Source: Physcomitrium patens (lineage: Eukaryota; Streptophyta; Bryopsida; Funariales; Funariaceae). From it: a stretch of 64,000 nucleotides of DNA. Made by a program: the position numbers and the translations under genes. Location of the stretch: NCBI RefSeq assembly GCF_000002425.4, contig NC_037261.1:8298701-8362700 (forward strand), read 5' to 3'. This document shows, piece by piece, positions 51,333 through 64,000 of the stretch (positions are counted from its first letter, which is position 1; every line of letters begins with the position of its first letter). The notes beneath the pieces are model-generated. The model had not been told where the DNA came from. It was given only the letters and a program-made list of their open reading frames with translations, and searched no databases.

Positions 51333-54300
51333 ATGGCGCATTACTGGGCTTCTTGTGCGGGCGGACTCCAGTTTGCACTCGTCAAAGAGGTTTGGACCTG
51401 TTGTTTTTAATTTTTTTTTAATTTTTTGATTTTTTAATCTTTGGTTTATTTTCTTGATTTGAATGAGGGTAAATCCCTCTTGATGTCGAATGTAAACAGC
51501 GTAGTTGTCGCAAGTCGAATTTCAGCACTGAGTAAATTCTGGGTCCTTAGCCCTAAAATGTGCATTTAGACTCTCATGAAAGTCGATCTTTCGAATGTCA
51601 AATGCGATCAATTCTCTTTGTTCAAATCCTCTTTTAGATAGACAGGCTTTGCTATGCAATAGGAGCTGAATTAGGCCCTTCTATCATTTGGCTTGTGATG
51701 ATTAGCTCACAATTATGCATGCAGTTGGAAAATCTTGAAGGAACAAGTATAATCCCTGGCATTGATACCTATGGAGGCGTACAGTTTCGAACAACGTCAC
51801 CCCTTCAGGTATGTGACAGAAGTCGTTGGTCGCCAATCGGAATTTGTGGTTTCTTAACGATTTTCGAGAGGACTGTTAGACTGATCTAAATCTAAAGTTG
51901 CTCCTGGCAACTGGTATAGAATCGTGTGCAGGGGTTGTGGCTGCTTTCCTGTGCTTTCTACGAGGAACCCTTCACAATTCTTTCCACAAGCATAAACATA
52001 CCATTATTTTAATGCTGTGCTAAGCAGCTAGTTTGCGATATGATACACAATTCTTCGTTCCTCTTTAGCCTGCATCGTTGAATTCATCTGTCATCTAGAT
52101 ATTTTCTGCTGTTTCTTCTATCCATCCATGAATTTTTTTTTGAATAATATAGGTCCCTTCGTTGGCTTGCATTGAGATTTTTGTACTATTGTTTAGTGTA
52201 CAATTTTAACGATTAATTCTTTTCTGATGCAGAAAGTTGCAGAGTTAAGATCTGCTGATAACGTGTATGCCTTTCTATCCCATGAAAAGGTACTCAACCG
52301 TGCGCATCACCTTCTTGTCAACCGAACGTATGTTTCTGGAAGAGCATCACCCGACACGTTCTAACAACGCGTTCATTTAGATGCTTCACACGTTCTATGT
52401 TGGGAACGTGATATGTTTACGTGATTGATGGGGTATGTGGTATTTGCAGAATATTCCTGTGGACAAGGAAGTAGGTGTGGCTTTCATGCAGTCTCTAGCG
52501 AGCAAGGTAATAGTTTTAAACTGTTGTTGCACATGATGCTGTATACAACTTCATCAACTTGCTGCAGAGATGACCTCATTTCACTCCCTTTCCTACTTAT
52601 AATTACACGTTTGCATGTTTTTATCACACACTTATGTGATGTCTGCAGGTATTTAAGTGATTTAAGCGTACACATTGGACAAATAGCTGCACTGGTTAAT
52701 GCACTGAACTATCTAATGCATACAGATCGACTGGGGGCCTGTCATGCAACTTCACAAACAGTGGCAGGAAGCAGAAGAAACCTGTTCCACATCTAGAACT
52801 AGCGATCCTCTTTTGACAATGAACGGAATTACAAATACCGATCAAACGTGTGAAGTTACACAGATGTCCTTCCGAGTGACAGGAAACAGAATTTGCATGA
52901 ACATGAAGAAGCATGGCTACACCTCTATGGATGTTGCAGGTAACCTTTCATGGACATTTTGAGTAAATTCACTATTGATCACGTAACAGCATCCTGTCAA
53001 CAGCTGAATCATTTAGCAGTACAATGTATTTTCAACCACTGTAAGTGGCTCTTCGTGTTCATATTGCAGGGTTTCTTGTGTAGATAACTTATGATTTGTG
53101 TGAAATTGAATCATCAGTCTCAAACAGGCTAAATCCAGTCTATGCTGTTTTGAAAAAAAAAAAAAAATTTTGTGCAGCTGCCATTGGGGATGGCATTCAC
53201 GAGTTGCACGGATGGCCAGCTGACATGAGAAGCTATAATGGTTAGTGTTTTGTCTATGATCGATTTGTTCTGATTGGATTTTGTTGAAATGCAATTTGGA
53301 ATGTAATTTACGTGGATGTGGTTAAGCTTGTACATTTTCTCAGATGGCTGAAATATCATAACTGGTAAAACATCAGTAACAAGAGAAGGGTCTTAATTTT
53401 TTCATTCATTTATATCGTGGTTTAGTGTTTTAAAAGCTAGTTTGGGTTTACATGAGCAATACGTCATACAATTGTTTTCGTGGATGGTGACGCAGTAGAA
53501 GTTTTGGCTTGGATAATTGATGACGAACTTCTTCTGCTCCTTGCTCTCATCTACAGGTTACCTTTCCACTAAATGCTCACTTTAGAAGCGCTTACAAATG
53601 CTATATCTCAAAATATTGTTCCTGTGATTAACTTATTTATGAACACAAAATGCTGAGTACTATCGTGTATCGATACTGTGTAGGCAGACATATAATTGTG
53701 CGATTTTCTTTCATGGTGTTCGTACTGCTAAGATTATTATGACGTGCAATTTATAGTTGTTTTTCCTTGGGATGAAGTTTGTGGTTTCAGATCTAGAGTA
53801 ACTTTCTGAGTGGATATGACGTGAGGTTTATAACTAATCAATTTGTTCAAGCATTCTCAGATTACTTGCGGCTTGAGAGTAATTTACTTGTCTACTCTAC
53901 TGCAGTGGCAACAAGAAAAATACTACGAACCTTCAAAACTCAAGCAAGATCGACGAACCTCATTCCAATCATGCCTCTGAAGAACAAGAGTTAGGGGGCG
54001 AGCAAGCCAATTTGACCAAGAAGAAGGGCCGTGTAGACAGGCCAAGTCGTGCTGACGCTCAGGTGCTAACCGAATAGCCAGGTTTATGTGAGTTGTTTTC
54101 TAGGTTCTTTCATCTTTGTTAGGTTATATTTGTTCATATCAACGCCAGTCTTGCATAGGCATTCAAGGCTCCTTATGAATTGTATTTTGAAGTGCTCCTG
54201 ACCATTAGTGTATCAGATTTTGTTTCTTCATGGTAGCTTCTGGTAGTGTCTCCTTATAGACGAAGATTTGATTGAGTTTAGAATTCGTTTGATCCTACTG

Positions 54301-55636
54301 TAGATGATCGTTGTTGATGTGGTTATCATTGTGCATATTCTGGACAACTAAAACTCCTGTCTTGATGCTTACGTTGCAGCTCTATTCTCGAAGGCCATAC
54401 CGAAAAGCATTAGTGCACACTTCGCTGAAGCCCAGGTATGCGTCCTGAAGATCTCAATTAAATATGGTAATCCGATACAGTCATTTGGTCATGCTGTTTT
54501 GATGAGTCTTTTCAGTAGCAATTTATCCAGCTTTTCACAATTTACGAGTGGCACATTGATGTCCTTCAAGGGAGATGCTTATAAATGAAGCCGATGCTTA
54601 AAGCAAAATCTCTTGGCTGCATTAGTTAGCATGCTGTAGTAGTTGCAGGTTACTATTTGAAAGATAGCTTTGAGATGATGGTATGGATACGTCTGTGAAG
54701 ATAGCGGAAAATACTGTTATGCAAGGTTTGCAAAAAGTCTCTCCGCTGCTTTGCGAGGATATTCTAATTCACGAGATTTAATCCTGTAAGAAAGCCATGA
54801 TCTTTATTCAGATGAGTGTTTGGGTAAGGCATCTGTACTCGGTGAAGGAGATGAGTTTTGTTGTAGTATTTGTCAAGTAACGGAGTTGGCGTTGTGTGGA
54901 TTCTCGTCCTTCAACAGCACAGCATATGGGATTTTGCAACTGGCTGACGTACAACCGGGCGACATCGTGCTCGATCCCATGTATACACACTCTCTTGCGA
55001 CACTTTGTTCCATCTTGCGCTAGCAAACTCCTTGGCTAGTATTTGGTTTATCATGAGCTCAATTAGTTTCTATGGACTAGTTCCAAACGTATGATATCGG
55101 TTTCCTTTGCGTGTGCATATTATCGTACAGGTGTGGTTGTGGAACTATACCGTTGGAGGCTAGCGATTGGCTAGGTTCAAGAATCATGGGTCTTGGTGGT
55201 GATTTCATAAATACTGCAATTGAAGCATCACGTGTAAACTCTGTTGGTAAGAGTGAAATGCAATATTTTTTCTTGTTTATGTTTCGATTTTATGAACTTT
55301 TTGATTCTTACAGTGGGATTTTCAATGCGCCGCAAGCCATCTTTTGAAGCAGTTCCGGAACTCTCGCAACAAAGTTTGTCCATTTTGTCTCATGTTCCTT
55401 TACCCCGTCGCAACCACATGGTTGTGACAACTTTTCTTGGCAGCTGGTGAATCCGCAGGACCTTGTGACATAGTCCAGTGGGATGCATCAATGCTTCCAT
55501 TGCGAACTGCAAGCGTTGACCGTGTCATATGTGACATGCCATTTGGAAACCGTTGTGGTAATGATCTTTGCATATATAGTCCAAAGACATGATAAAAGCA
55601 CTAATTCGTGCTTTCTTTGGGTCCAGATTTTTGTCT

Positions 55637-55715
<79 letters not shown>

Positions 55716-55731
55716 TATATATATATCTATA

Positions 55732-55762
<31 letters not shown>

Positions 55763-57654
55763 TCCGGTGTGCTTCCTTGTGCGTGTGAGTGATAGTGTAA
55801 CTCGTCATACCGGTGGTGAATCATACTTCAAATATTGGATATTATTTGGCAGTAAAATAAAAGCAGATTTGATATTCTGGAATCGTTTTGTTTGTCCAAA
55901 AATACCGCTTTTATTGCATTCAAACGCTTGAGAGTCATTAACCATGTAAGACTAACAAGTGCTTGCAAGGAAAATTTCTGTGGTCGCTTGTGCCGTACAA
56001 TTTACACAATTTTTGGGTTTTGCAGGCAACCACAAGGTTAGGGAGGTTCTTTGTCCAAGGGTTGTTAAACAGGTTTGTTTGTCCCCTTTTTGATATCTTG
56101 ATTGTCCTGAATTTTAACTCATTCATGTGTAATTTCATTGATCTCAAGATGAATTTGATACAATTGCTTGTTGTTATGCATGAGTGAAAGCTTGCACCTG
56201 CGTACTCTAGTGACGGAGTGGTAAGAGCATTTGTGTGTCTCGTAGAGAGTACTTTGCCCTGCCAAGATGACATTCTTTAAAATTGACGCGAGTATTAAGA
56301 CAGAAAACTGTAATTTTAGTCACTCAATGAAACGTGGAAGTGTGCTTTTGTGGGATGTTGTGTCCTTTTGTTTTTCTATCACCTCGACCCTGTCTTACTT
56401 TAATGTTGCACATATGCACAGGTTGTTCGTGTTCTGAGACCTGGATCAGGTATGTCCTAATTCACCTATATATTCTGGTTTTGCTGGATTCGTCTTGATA
56501 AATCAAAAAGTTGATTTAAAAAGTAATCAGTTTGTGTATGTTTATCAACTGAAAAATGTGTGCAATAGACAAGATAAAGTTAGTTTATCTTTTGAAATGC
56601 TTGTATGTTTGTTTAATCATAGCAGTTTAACTTATCATACCAATTGTGAAATATGCTTCAATTAATACCACAGAAGCAGACTTAATTTCACGGCAACGTT
56701 GTGTTTGTTATAAATTCGTAATTGCAGTTAAACTCATGAGAGGCATAAAACCATAAATGGTAAACATGTGCTTGTAAGACAACCTTCTTTTTGGTACATG
56801 CCTTTTTTGAGCATGTATGCTCTCCCGTGTCTTAGTCACTCAGGAAGTGTGGTTTTCATTTATTTTATTTTCATATTTTGTACGAATTAAATTTTAGTAA
56901 ATTTAAATTTAAAGGCAACTTGAATTAGTATTACCGTCTTAACTTCTAGCCTACAGTTATGATTAAATCGGTTTAAGCATTTTCCAAGGTATAGGTCTTC
57001 ACATCGTAGCATTCACTTCTTGGGGGTTTGATTTTCAGGGGTAGCAGTACTCATGGCTCAAAGTAAGACTATGAAAGAGGAAATAGTGGTGAATCAAAAA
57101 GCCTATTTGAGCCTACAGCAGCATTTTTATGTACACATGGAGGTGAAGATCTAACCTAACTCTTCAAGTATACTGTATCCACAAGAAATTTTGGAAATTT
57201 GCAAATATTCTAAATTGCTTTGACTTGTTGTGAAGACGTGACTAATCAGGAAAACGTTGATTGAGGTCGACCTTTCCTACACTTGGTTTGTAGTAAGCAC
57301 CATTAGGAACTTTGCTGTTGTGCAGGGTTTGAAGGTTGATGTCTTTGTCGTGCACCGTACCACAGAAGCTGCCCCCACTCAGGTTGACTATTCATTTCTA
57401 TCTTTTCAGGCTTGCAGTTTTCGTGAGTGTCGATCAGTATGCCATATCGCATTGTCTGGTTTGAAAAAAATCGTGTTAAGTGCAGAGTTCGGGGACGTTG
57501 ATGATGATTATGAAGCCATGTATTTACTATTCACGAACTTTTGCGTTTGATGGTTGGATGGATCTGACAGCAAATTGTGAAGCCAAGTAAGAAAATGGTT
57601 AAGCGTAAGCGGGACGGACAGTTCATCAAGCCATCTTCACCAGAGATTGCGTGA
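51333..57654 (+). CDS. THUMP-domain tRNA (guanine-N2) methyltransferase, THUMPD3-like
   Basis: Seventeen exons join in frame to 472 residues: 51333-51389, 51725-51808, 52233-52289, 52450-52506, 52726-52939, 53178-53240, 53496-53556, 53906-54062, 54380-54435, 54918-54980, 55131-55246, 55444-55557, 56026-56072, 56422-56449, 57039-57142, 57326-57382 and 57571-57654. It starts MAHYWASCAGGLQFALVKE. A THUMP-type RNA-binding end is visible at MSFRVTGNR..KKHGYTSMDVA. The catalytic part has RPYRKALVHTSLKP, then STAYGILQLADVQPGDIVLD with SAM motif I DPMCGCGTIPLEA, and motif IV DMPFG. This layout matches eukaryotic THUMPD3/Trm14-type enzymes, which make m2G in the acceptor stem of tRNA with a TRMT112-like partner. 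The tail is basic (KPSKKMVKRKRD). All introns are GT..AG. Four exons are exactly 57 bases. The 28-base exon at 56422 is the least certain but keeps frame. Confidence 0.87.
55645..55754. repeat. Long compound (TC)n(TA)n microsatellite in an intron
   Basis: About 33 TC units (55645-55710) followed by a TA-rich run to 55754. It lies in the intron 55558-56025 of the methyltransferase gene and creates false open frames on both strands. Confidence 0.95.
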
Positions 57655-60600
57655 TCTGAAAGCCTGGTGTACTGATACTGCCAAAGGTTTACATCGTTAC
57701 ATGATCAGTCCTCATCGTGCATTTCATGTAGAAAATATGAGATGTAACTTTTTGATGGAATGGAGCTCTTTGTTATGCCCCTAGAAAATCAAATTAGCAA
57801 TTTTAGAAATACAGCCACCGAAACGCTACATGATTAAGTCTTCATCTTAACTTTTCAGTGGGTTGTACAAATTGCAAGTCGGCATCAAACATTGTATTGA
57901 ATTTATCATCACTTGTCCACATTATATATGGTAAGCCTGGAGAATGCCGTGAACATCCAATTGTTGGGCTGGTTCAACGTGTGAAAGCCACTGGGGTTAG
58001 GGTCTCCTTGAACATAACACGAAACGACCTAAAGCTGATCCTGATTGAGTTCTATAATATAACGTTCTGGTTTTTGTTACTTATTGCATCGAGAGTACTA
58101 TTATCAACATGTTGGATTCGTATCCTCCGAGACTATGTTCATTTATAATTGACATTTTTCATCGACTTTGATGGCAGATTGCTGGGCATCCTCAACCTCT
58201 GTGCCCTTGCTTAACATTGAGAAATGTTTTCTGGCACTAATAATGAAGCAAAGGAGAACAGATCTTGCTTGGAGTGCTACGATCGTTGATAGTGATAGAT
58301 CTGAGCTGAATTCAAGAGACCGTCGGTACAAGAAACATATCACACTGCACATTGAATACGTGCCAGAGTTCGTCGTCATCTGCCTCTGTTGCATGTCTTG
58401 GCATACCAGGCTTGTGTATGAACGGCCTCCTCTTGTGTGCTTGATCCAGGTTCAGTTGCTGCTTGCGTTTTGTTGCAGGGTGTGCTTATTTTTGACGCTC
58501 TACCTGAACTCAGTTTGAGTGCCCTTACGAAGCAGACGGTGGATTTTGATTTCAATGTCCATATGACCTCGGCACTGTGTCAAATTTTTCTCTTAGCAAT
58601 ACATTTATACTAGTTCAGCATGCGTACAATGAATCGATTTGCTTCTTGTATTAACTTCAACTAACAGCAGTAACAGTATACTAGGGTAGTTTTTGTGGGA
58701 GTGGTATAGCTCTGTAGCATGGAAAGAGAAATTAGGGGTCGCTGATGGTGGAGATTTTCTTGGAGGATGAGAAACCAAGAAACAATTTAGTAGAAGTCAG
58801 ATCACTTGTTGAAGCTGGGTTCACTAAATTGTAATGAGTTCATGATCTTTTAAAAATACATTAAATATGAACAAAGACATTCTGAAGCGTGGGAATGACC
58901 TTTCGTAGTTAAGAACTTGAATGAAGTGGCTGCGTGGGTGGATGTTTGGGCATCTTAAAAGACACTGATCTATTTGTAGAATCTGCTGTGGAATTCGACA
59001 ATCGACAGTGCTTTACATCAGGACTGCAAGCCACTCCAATCAGCTTGTGGTGCTACAACTGCGAGTGCCATTTCTTACTGTGCTTGGTTTGACAGTACCG
59101 CACCGTGAGACACGGAGACATGCTGCAATAGGGGATTAATTAAATGGCATAGGATGGATACTTCAGCTTAGTGTTGCGAACACAACTTTTAGACCGAAGG
59201 ATTTTGTTTCACTTCGTGATTTTCTTCTTTCGGAGGAGAGCACTTCAACCCCTCGAAGTAAGGTTCTCCTGCTTTACAAAACCCTGTTTCTCCAATAGCT
59301 GTGAATCCGTAATTTGCCGAGAGTGACCACCTTGAGACCATCCAAATGGAGTCTGGAAATGACTCATGTAAAGTAGTAACACAGGAGAAATATGTTGCAT
59401 ACAAGGTTTTTCACACATACTCCTGATCAAGGCCCTGCTCCTATGTAATACCCAGCTTTAGAGTATGATTTTTAAGTTAACTCTCACGGCAGATAATATA
59501 TTTGGACTTCTACCATAAGAGCAGGATATGCATACGTCCTCAACTTTGTGCAAATGTGGAGCGCTACGTAAACAACGTCGTCAGCGTTTGAAATGTTATC
59601 GAATGAAGTTATCACAGCGAGAGTTATAAACTTGTGGTACTGCTCTGTAGCTAACCGTGGTTCACGAATTGCATGCAACAGTGGGCATTGCAACTGGCAA
59701 TCTACATCAACTTTTGACTTCAAGTGGAAGATGAGCTCACGAATGCAACTGAAGAAAGACGTACCACGGAGTCGCATGTTTTCTTATGCAAAGTACGTTT
59801 CGAATCTGGGACTTGTACTAAAATCCTCTTCCGGCAAATGTGATGTTAGCTTCTTTTAGCCACTGGTATAACAGAATGTGTCCAAGTTTGGGTGCCCCTC
59901 TTTCTAGTACTTTTGTTGATCTGCATCCCTTTGTCAACCGGTTGCACTTGGCCATGAACGTCGTTGTACTCATTTTTGCCCTACAAAAGTGAATCCAAGA
60001 TGATAGTTTAGTTTTGTGTGGTGCACTCTCATTTTTTCCAATGTTGTGCCATGAGGATTGATGTAACATGCAAACTGTTGCCTTGGAAAATTGTGTGAGG
60101 CTTTTCCTGTAGATGCCTATTGAGGTTGACAGTCTTTGTTTTCCTTTCTTTATTTTTATTTTATTTTTATTTTATTTTTATATTATTTATAGGGTCTTTA
60201 TACACAGAAGTCCACTTTGAAAAGTCATGTTACGAAAGTTTTATAAAATTTTCTTGCTTAATGAAGAAGAATTGTTTTTGAAAATTTTATTCTTTGAAAA
60301 CAGTGTAAAATGAGAAGAGGCTATGGAAGGAATCAAACTGTTATTTATTTATTTAGTTATTTTTATTATTGTAAGTTTAATATGTCAACTTATATCTTGA
60401 TTCTAACAATTATGAAAAATATAATATAAAATTGATTTTCTTTTTTTGTAATGGTTGTTTGTAATTATTTTTAACATGCTATTTGAGTTTTTATAAAAGT
60501 CACTTTTTAAGGTAGGTTTGCTGCAAATATTGGGAGGATAATACTATTCCTGCTATGTAGAAAAACAAATATTGCATTCTATCTAATCTTTTCTTCTTAG

Positions 60601-60783
60601 GATTCTTAGACTAATTTTTTTAAAGTTTTAAGTCAACTCTAAATACATGACCTTTTAATAAATTTTCCTATAACTTTAAAGATATATATCTATATCTATA
60701 TATATATACATTTAAATATATAAGCTTCCAGGATAAACAAAGATTTGATTCTATGTAATAAAAAAATTTGGATGGTTATAGTG

Positions 60784-60815
<32 letters not shown>

Positions 60816-61050
60816 CTATTAGTTGTATTGTTTTCTTAAAATTTAATGATTTCTAAGAAATTTAAACTATATTTATATCAATAAAAGAAGCAAGTATTAA
60901 CTTTTTGATATGATGTTAAAGGCAGATGCATTTTGTAACTATTTAGAACAATTTTTCAAGGCATAGAGTAGATGTTACTAATGATTAATGATGTGCAAGA
61001 ATTAATTAATATTTGGTGTTATATATATAATTATATAATTATATCCACAT

Positions 61051-61092
<42 letters not shown>

Positions 61093-61200
61093 GTGGATTT
61101 TCAAATTCACAAATAATTTGAAATTTAGTTTGTGTTATTCTCAGTAAAAATCTTTTGAAAAACTGATTAAATTTGCTGCACAGCTAGTTAGTAGCTTGCG
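57655..61200. other. 3' region of the methyltransferase gene, then AT-rich spacer
   Basis: 57655-58560 still looks gene-like; frames at 57858-58148 and 58168-58518 have coherent stretches (HPIVGLVQRVKATGVRVSLN) but no family, so they are left as possible 3' UTR or a remnant. 58560-60100 has no supported gene. 60100-61200 is very AT-rich, with (TTTTA)n near 60150-60185 and TA runs at 60785-60814 and 61055-61089. Confidence 0.4.
61055..61089. repeat. (TA)n microsatellite
   Basis: About seventeen TA units with one interruption near the start. Confidence 0.9.
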
Positions 61201-63153
61201 GTGACCACAAGCGCTAGTTCCCTCTCGCTAAGTTGTCGGAGGTGTGCGATGAATTCATGCAGCTCGAACGTGTAGCTTTTCGAGAAGGATCAGTGAAGAA
61301 AAACTCTGTCTCGGGAAGTGAAGAAAGTGAGAAAGCGAGAGCGAGAGAGAGAGAGAAAGACAGTTGCTCAAGGCAACTCGTAAACCTGGCGGCAAATTCT
61401 GGAACGCGTTGATTGAGTTGGAAGAGCCGTGAAATGGTGCGCACGCCCTTTGTGGGGAAAATAATTTTCCGGGAATGAAGGCAATCAGTTTTTGCTTTTA
61501 TTTTTATTTTTTTGCAAGGAGCTCGTCTCTCCCGCTTTTCGAGTCACTGACAACAGTACAGTCCTCGGAAGGTAGGGGTGGGTGGGTCGTGAGCTCAACT
61601 CTTGCAGCTTCGGTCGGCATTGAGAGGCGATCCCAGTTGTATGAATAGTGAGTGCGGCGTGAGAGCTACCCTGCCGCCTTGCTTGGTGATCAAGATGTTC
61701 GGGTACTCGTGGACAATGGGTAATTCTAAATATGGAAGGACATGAGGGAATCAATCCCATGTAGCGTCGATCCGTGTAATCTTTGCCATTGCCGTTGGGA
61801 TTCGTCAAGACTGGTTTTGGGTCAGGAGAAACGGACAGAGGAGGCCATTCAACTCTTCCAGCAGCAGAGAGAGCGTTCTGTGTTTTTTTTGCCATATACG
61901 TGGATGGTTGTTGACCCATTCCAGGGCTTCGTTCAACTTCGTTCTACCAGCCCATCCACACGTGCGATTTGGAGAAAAAGCCTTTGTTCACGATCTTTTA
62001 TGATGGGACGACTATTGGAAGAATGTAGCCCAAGTGGCGTGGAAGGGGAACCCACACGACATTCGCCGTTCCAACCCTCTCTGAGAAAAGGGAATCATGC
62101 TGCTGCGGTTTTTGTAAACTTGGTTTGGAGTGTTGAGTAAGGAATTCGAGCGTTTGTTTACGAAGGTTTGGAAGTTGTGTGTGGGACTGGCAAGGTGGAT
62201 TGACTGACCCAACGACCGACATACGCCGGTGGATTGTGACTGCAACCTAGAGGTGGGCAAGCTTTGACCATGCTTCCTTTTTCTTTTCACGCTTGTTGTG
62301 TGTGTGTGGGTGGAAGGAAGGGATGTTTGGTGGTAATCCGGAAGAATTTTCTTGAGGCGAGTGGGAGAGAATTGAAGCTTGTATCTTTCTTCTTTGTCTC
62401 TTGCCTGTGGGTGTAACTTCTCACGGTCCCTCTCGCATGGGTTGATTTCTTCGGGAAATTTGTAGCGGAGGTAGGGTTTTCACGGTCCTCGCTATAGTAA
62501 CTCTCAAAAAGTCATTCGTATGTCTTTACATTTGCTTTCTCCAACTTTTCTCAATTCTCCCACCGAATACTGCATAAATTGATACTGGATGGTCTTGCGG
62601 TAATTGTACACGTGTCAGGTTGAATACCTCATAGCAACTCTTGGGAAAATCTTCAAATGCTTGCCGTTGCAAGTCTGTTTTTGGGAGATCGAACAAGCCA
62701 TTGTCTTGTGCTTAGTGTTCTCCCCTTCTTCAGGGTTTTGTAGTTCACTTGGATCAGAAATAGGGGTTGCGTGCTATCGGATGAGTTCTTGTTCCGAGAA
62801 CAGTAAAATTTCTGGATAGCTACTAACAAAAAGTCCAACGGTAGATTGATTCCCTGTTGAGGAATCACGCGGACACTCTAGCCATTATCGAGGAAATATT
62901 TTAATTCTTTTGGGAGTTGGATTGCTCTAACTGAGGGGGTGAAGATCGAATGTGGATTGCAGAAGCTTGAAGATAGGAGGATTGTAGAGGTGTATCTATG
63001 GTGGGCTTGAGATGCAGCGCAGTATGCTGTTCGTACAACGCAAGTCTGGCAGTGATTTGGCGGAATAAATTTCACTTATTTTGTGATCACAGTGGCTATC
63101 TTCGGAGATAGTAGCCCGGGGTTTGTGGTCAACGCTGGGGAGGTTTTGCAGCA
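61201..63153 (+). promoter_or_regulatory. Upstream region and probable long 5' leader of the edge gene
   Basis: The composition switches to gene-like at about 61190. A (GA)n-rich patch lies at 61325-61360. A 132-codon frame from ATG 61742 has no recognisable domain and is likely an upstream frame in the leader. 'ggttttgcag' just before the start at 63154 could be an acceptor of a leader intron. Confidence 0.35.
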
Positions 63154-64000
63154 ATGGATAATCATAGGAGCAGAGAATGGAGAGATTCTCCAGGTCCGCA
63201 TGCATGTCCCTCAACTCCTCCAAGTTTGCACACGCACAAACTATGGTGCACAGGAACCTTGGACTTGTGGCGGGACGGATTGATATGTGCATACGAGTTC
63301 ATCCCTGCACCGGCGAAGAACTTTAAGGTTGCCGGCGACTTCGGCAACCAGAGTGGACGTGTGCAAGGGCGATTTGACTGCGACCTTTCCGTGAAACATC
63401 CGTATGACTACCTGGGGATCGATTTAAACCGGTCACACGACTCATTTGGCGAGGTTTCAGAGGTTTCACACGCTGATTCGTGTGCTGACAGTTTAGATAC
63501 GGAAGTGCAGGGATTTGTGGTGCGCGAGAGTTTGCTGAAAGATGAAGGGAATACCTCGTTGCCGAGGGCCTCTTCGTCTCCTCGGACGTCTCGGGATCAC
63601 CGGTGGAATGGGAAGAAGGATTATGGCTCCCAGTGGGTCCCTATAGGATGGAGCCGACTCTCGGAGCTTTTCCAAGCATTACAGGTTCGTGTGAACCTTT
63701 TGTGAGGATTTTTCCGTTATCTGCAGGCTAACGGGCAAGTTCCGCACTAATCTCGAAGTGTTTCTAGCTAGACACCTTTACTTAAATATTTTCTTCATTG
63801 CTTTCGAAACTAGGGTGATCCTATGTGGGGCAACGATGACATCCTCTCGGACGAAGACGACTCTCTTGCAGTTGCCGATGTGGCTTACCCCTATTGGCAA
63901 AAGCGAAATGGACCAACGTTTTGGTGTCATGTTGACGCGCGCCACTCTAACATTGCAAAATTTTTTGGGAGTACATGCTGGCTACATCCTGCGGTCAGCG
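63154..64000 (+). CDS. Plant protein of unknown function, N-terminal part (cut by window edge)
   Basis: Exon 1 (63154-63684, 177 codons) starts MDNHRSREWRDSPGPH and exon 2 (63814 to beyond 64000) follows in frame, so at least 239 residues are visible. Notable stretches are LWRDGLICAYEFIPAPAKNF, YDYLGIDLNRS, WVPIGWSRLSELFQALQ, then in exon 2 an acidic DDDILSDEDD and the Trp-rich VADVAYPYWQKRNGPTFWCH and CWLHPAVS. The pattern resembles a plant-conserved family I have seen only as uncharacterised. No signal peptide or membrane segment is visible in this part. The donor (GTTCGT) is slightly unusual, but the acceptor (aaactag) and frame fit. Confidence 0.7.

Noticed and set aside
54820-54917. Extending methyltransferase exon 10 leftwards along the open frame from 54820
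   Set aside because: Only the acceptor at 54917 joins in frame to the previous exon and gives the expected KP-STAYG sequence.
55483-55931. Several 60-107 codon frames on both strands
   Set aside because: They translate the TC/TA microsatellite (Ser-Leu, Arg-Glu, Ile-Tyr repeats) and are artefacts of low complexity.
61742-62140. 132-codon frame as a protein gene
   Set aside because: No domain, no splice partners and no conserved look; it sits in the probable leader of the next gene.

Overview
This window is nuclear DNA of a land plant. The genes are split by GT..AG introns, one encodes a chloroplast ribosomal protein, and the intergenic DNA is AT-rich and full of LTR retrotransposons with chromodomains. 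The gene structures, the AT-rich spacers and the Ty3/gypsy load fit a moss such as Physcomitrium patens; that species guess is inference.

Layout. (1) 1-4604 is old transposon DNA: the 3' end of a decayed Ty3/gypsy element (copy A, + strand), then a decayed Ty1/copia element on the - strand whose 5' LTR stops next to a gene. (2) 4782-8308 encodes a KUP/HAK/KT potassium transporter whose first coding exon is missing from the window. 8969-9298 (-) encodes plastid ribosomal protein PSRP4/bTHXc. (3) 9.9-22.3 kb is a second transposon block: decayed gypsy copy B (-), a telomere-like degenerate repeat, one structurally complete gypsy chromovirus (15023-21394, 5-bp target duplication, 552-bp LTRs) and a lone LTR (-). 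(4) 23.6-28.4 kb holds a family 8 glycosyltransferase and a DUF1995 chloroplast-type protein. (5) 32.7-36.4 kb (-) carries spliced-looking coding fragments broken by stops and frame changes, probably a decaying gene of unrecognised family. (6) 36681-39962 (-) encodes a nuclear-type protein with a HARE-HTH and a WRC-like zinc domain. (7) 42.5-51 kb is mostly AT-rich spacer. (8) 51333-57654 encodes a THUMP-domain RNA methyltransferase in 17 exons. (9) 63154 to the right edge is the start of a gene of unknown function.

The genes are ordinary housekeeping or plant genes with no obvious shared pathway. The most unusual feature is in the gypsy family: a separate third reading frame of 140 codons between the chromodomain and the 3' LTR. 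It aligns without gaps between the complete element and decayed copy A, with synonymous third-position changes, and is also recognisable in copy B. A canonical -1 slippery heptamer at the gag/pol junction and a strong cytosine-deamination pattern in the broken codons are also worth following up.
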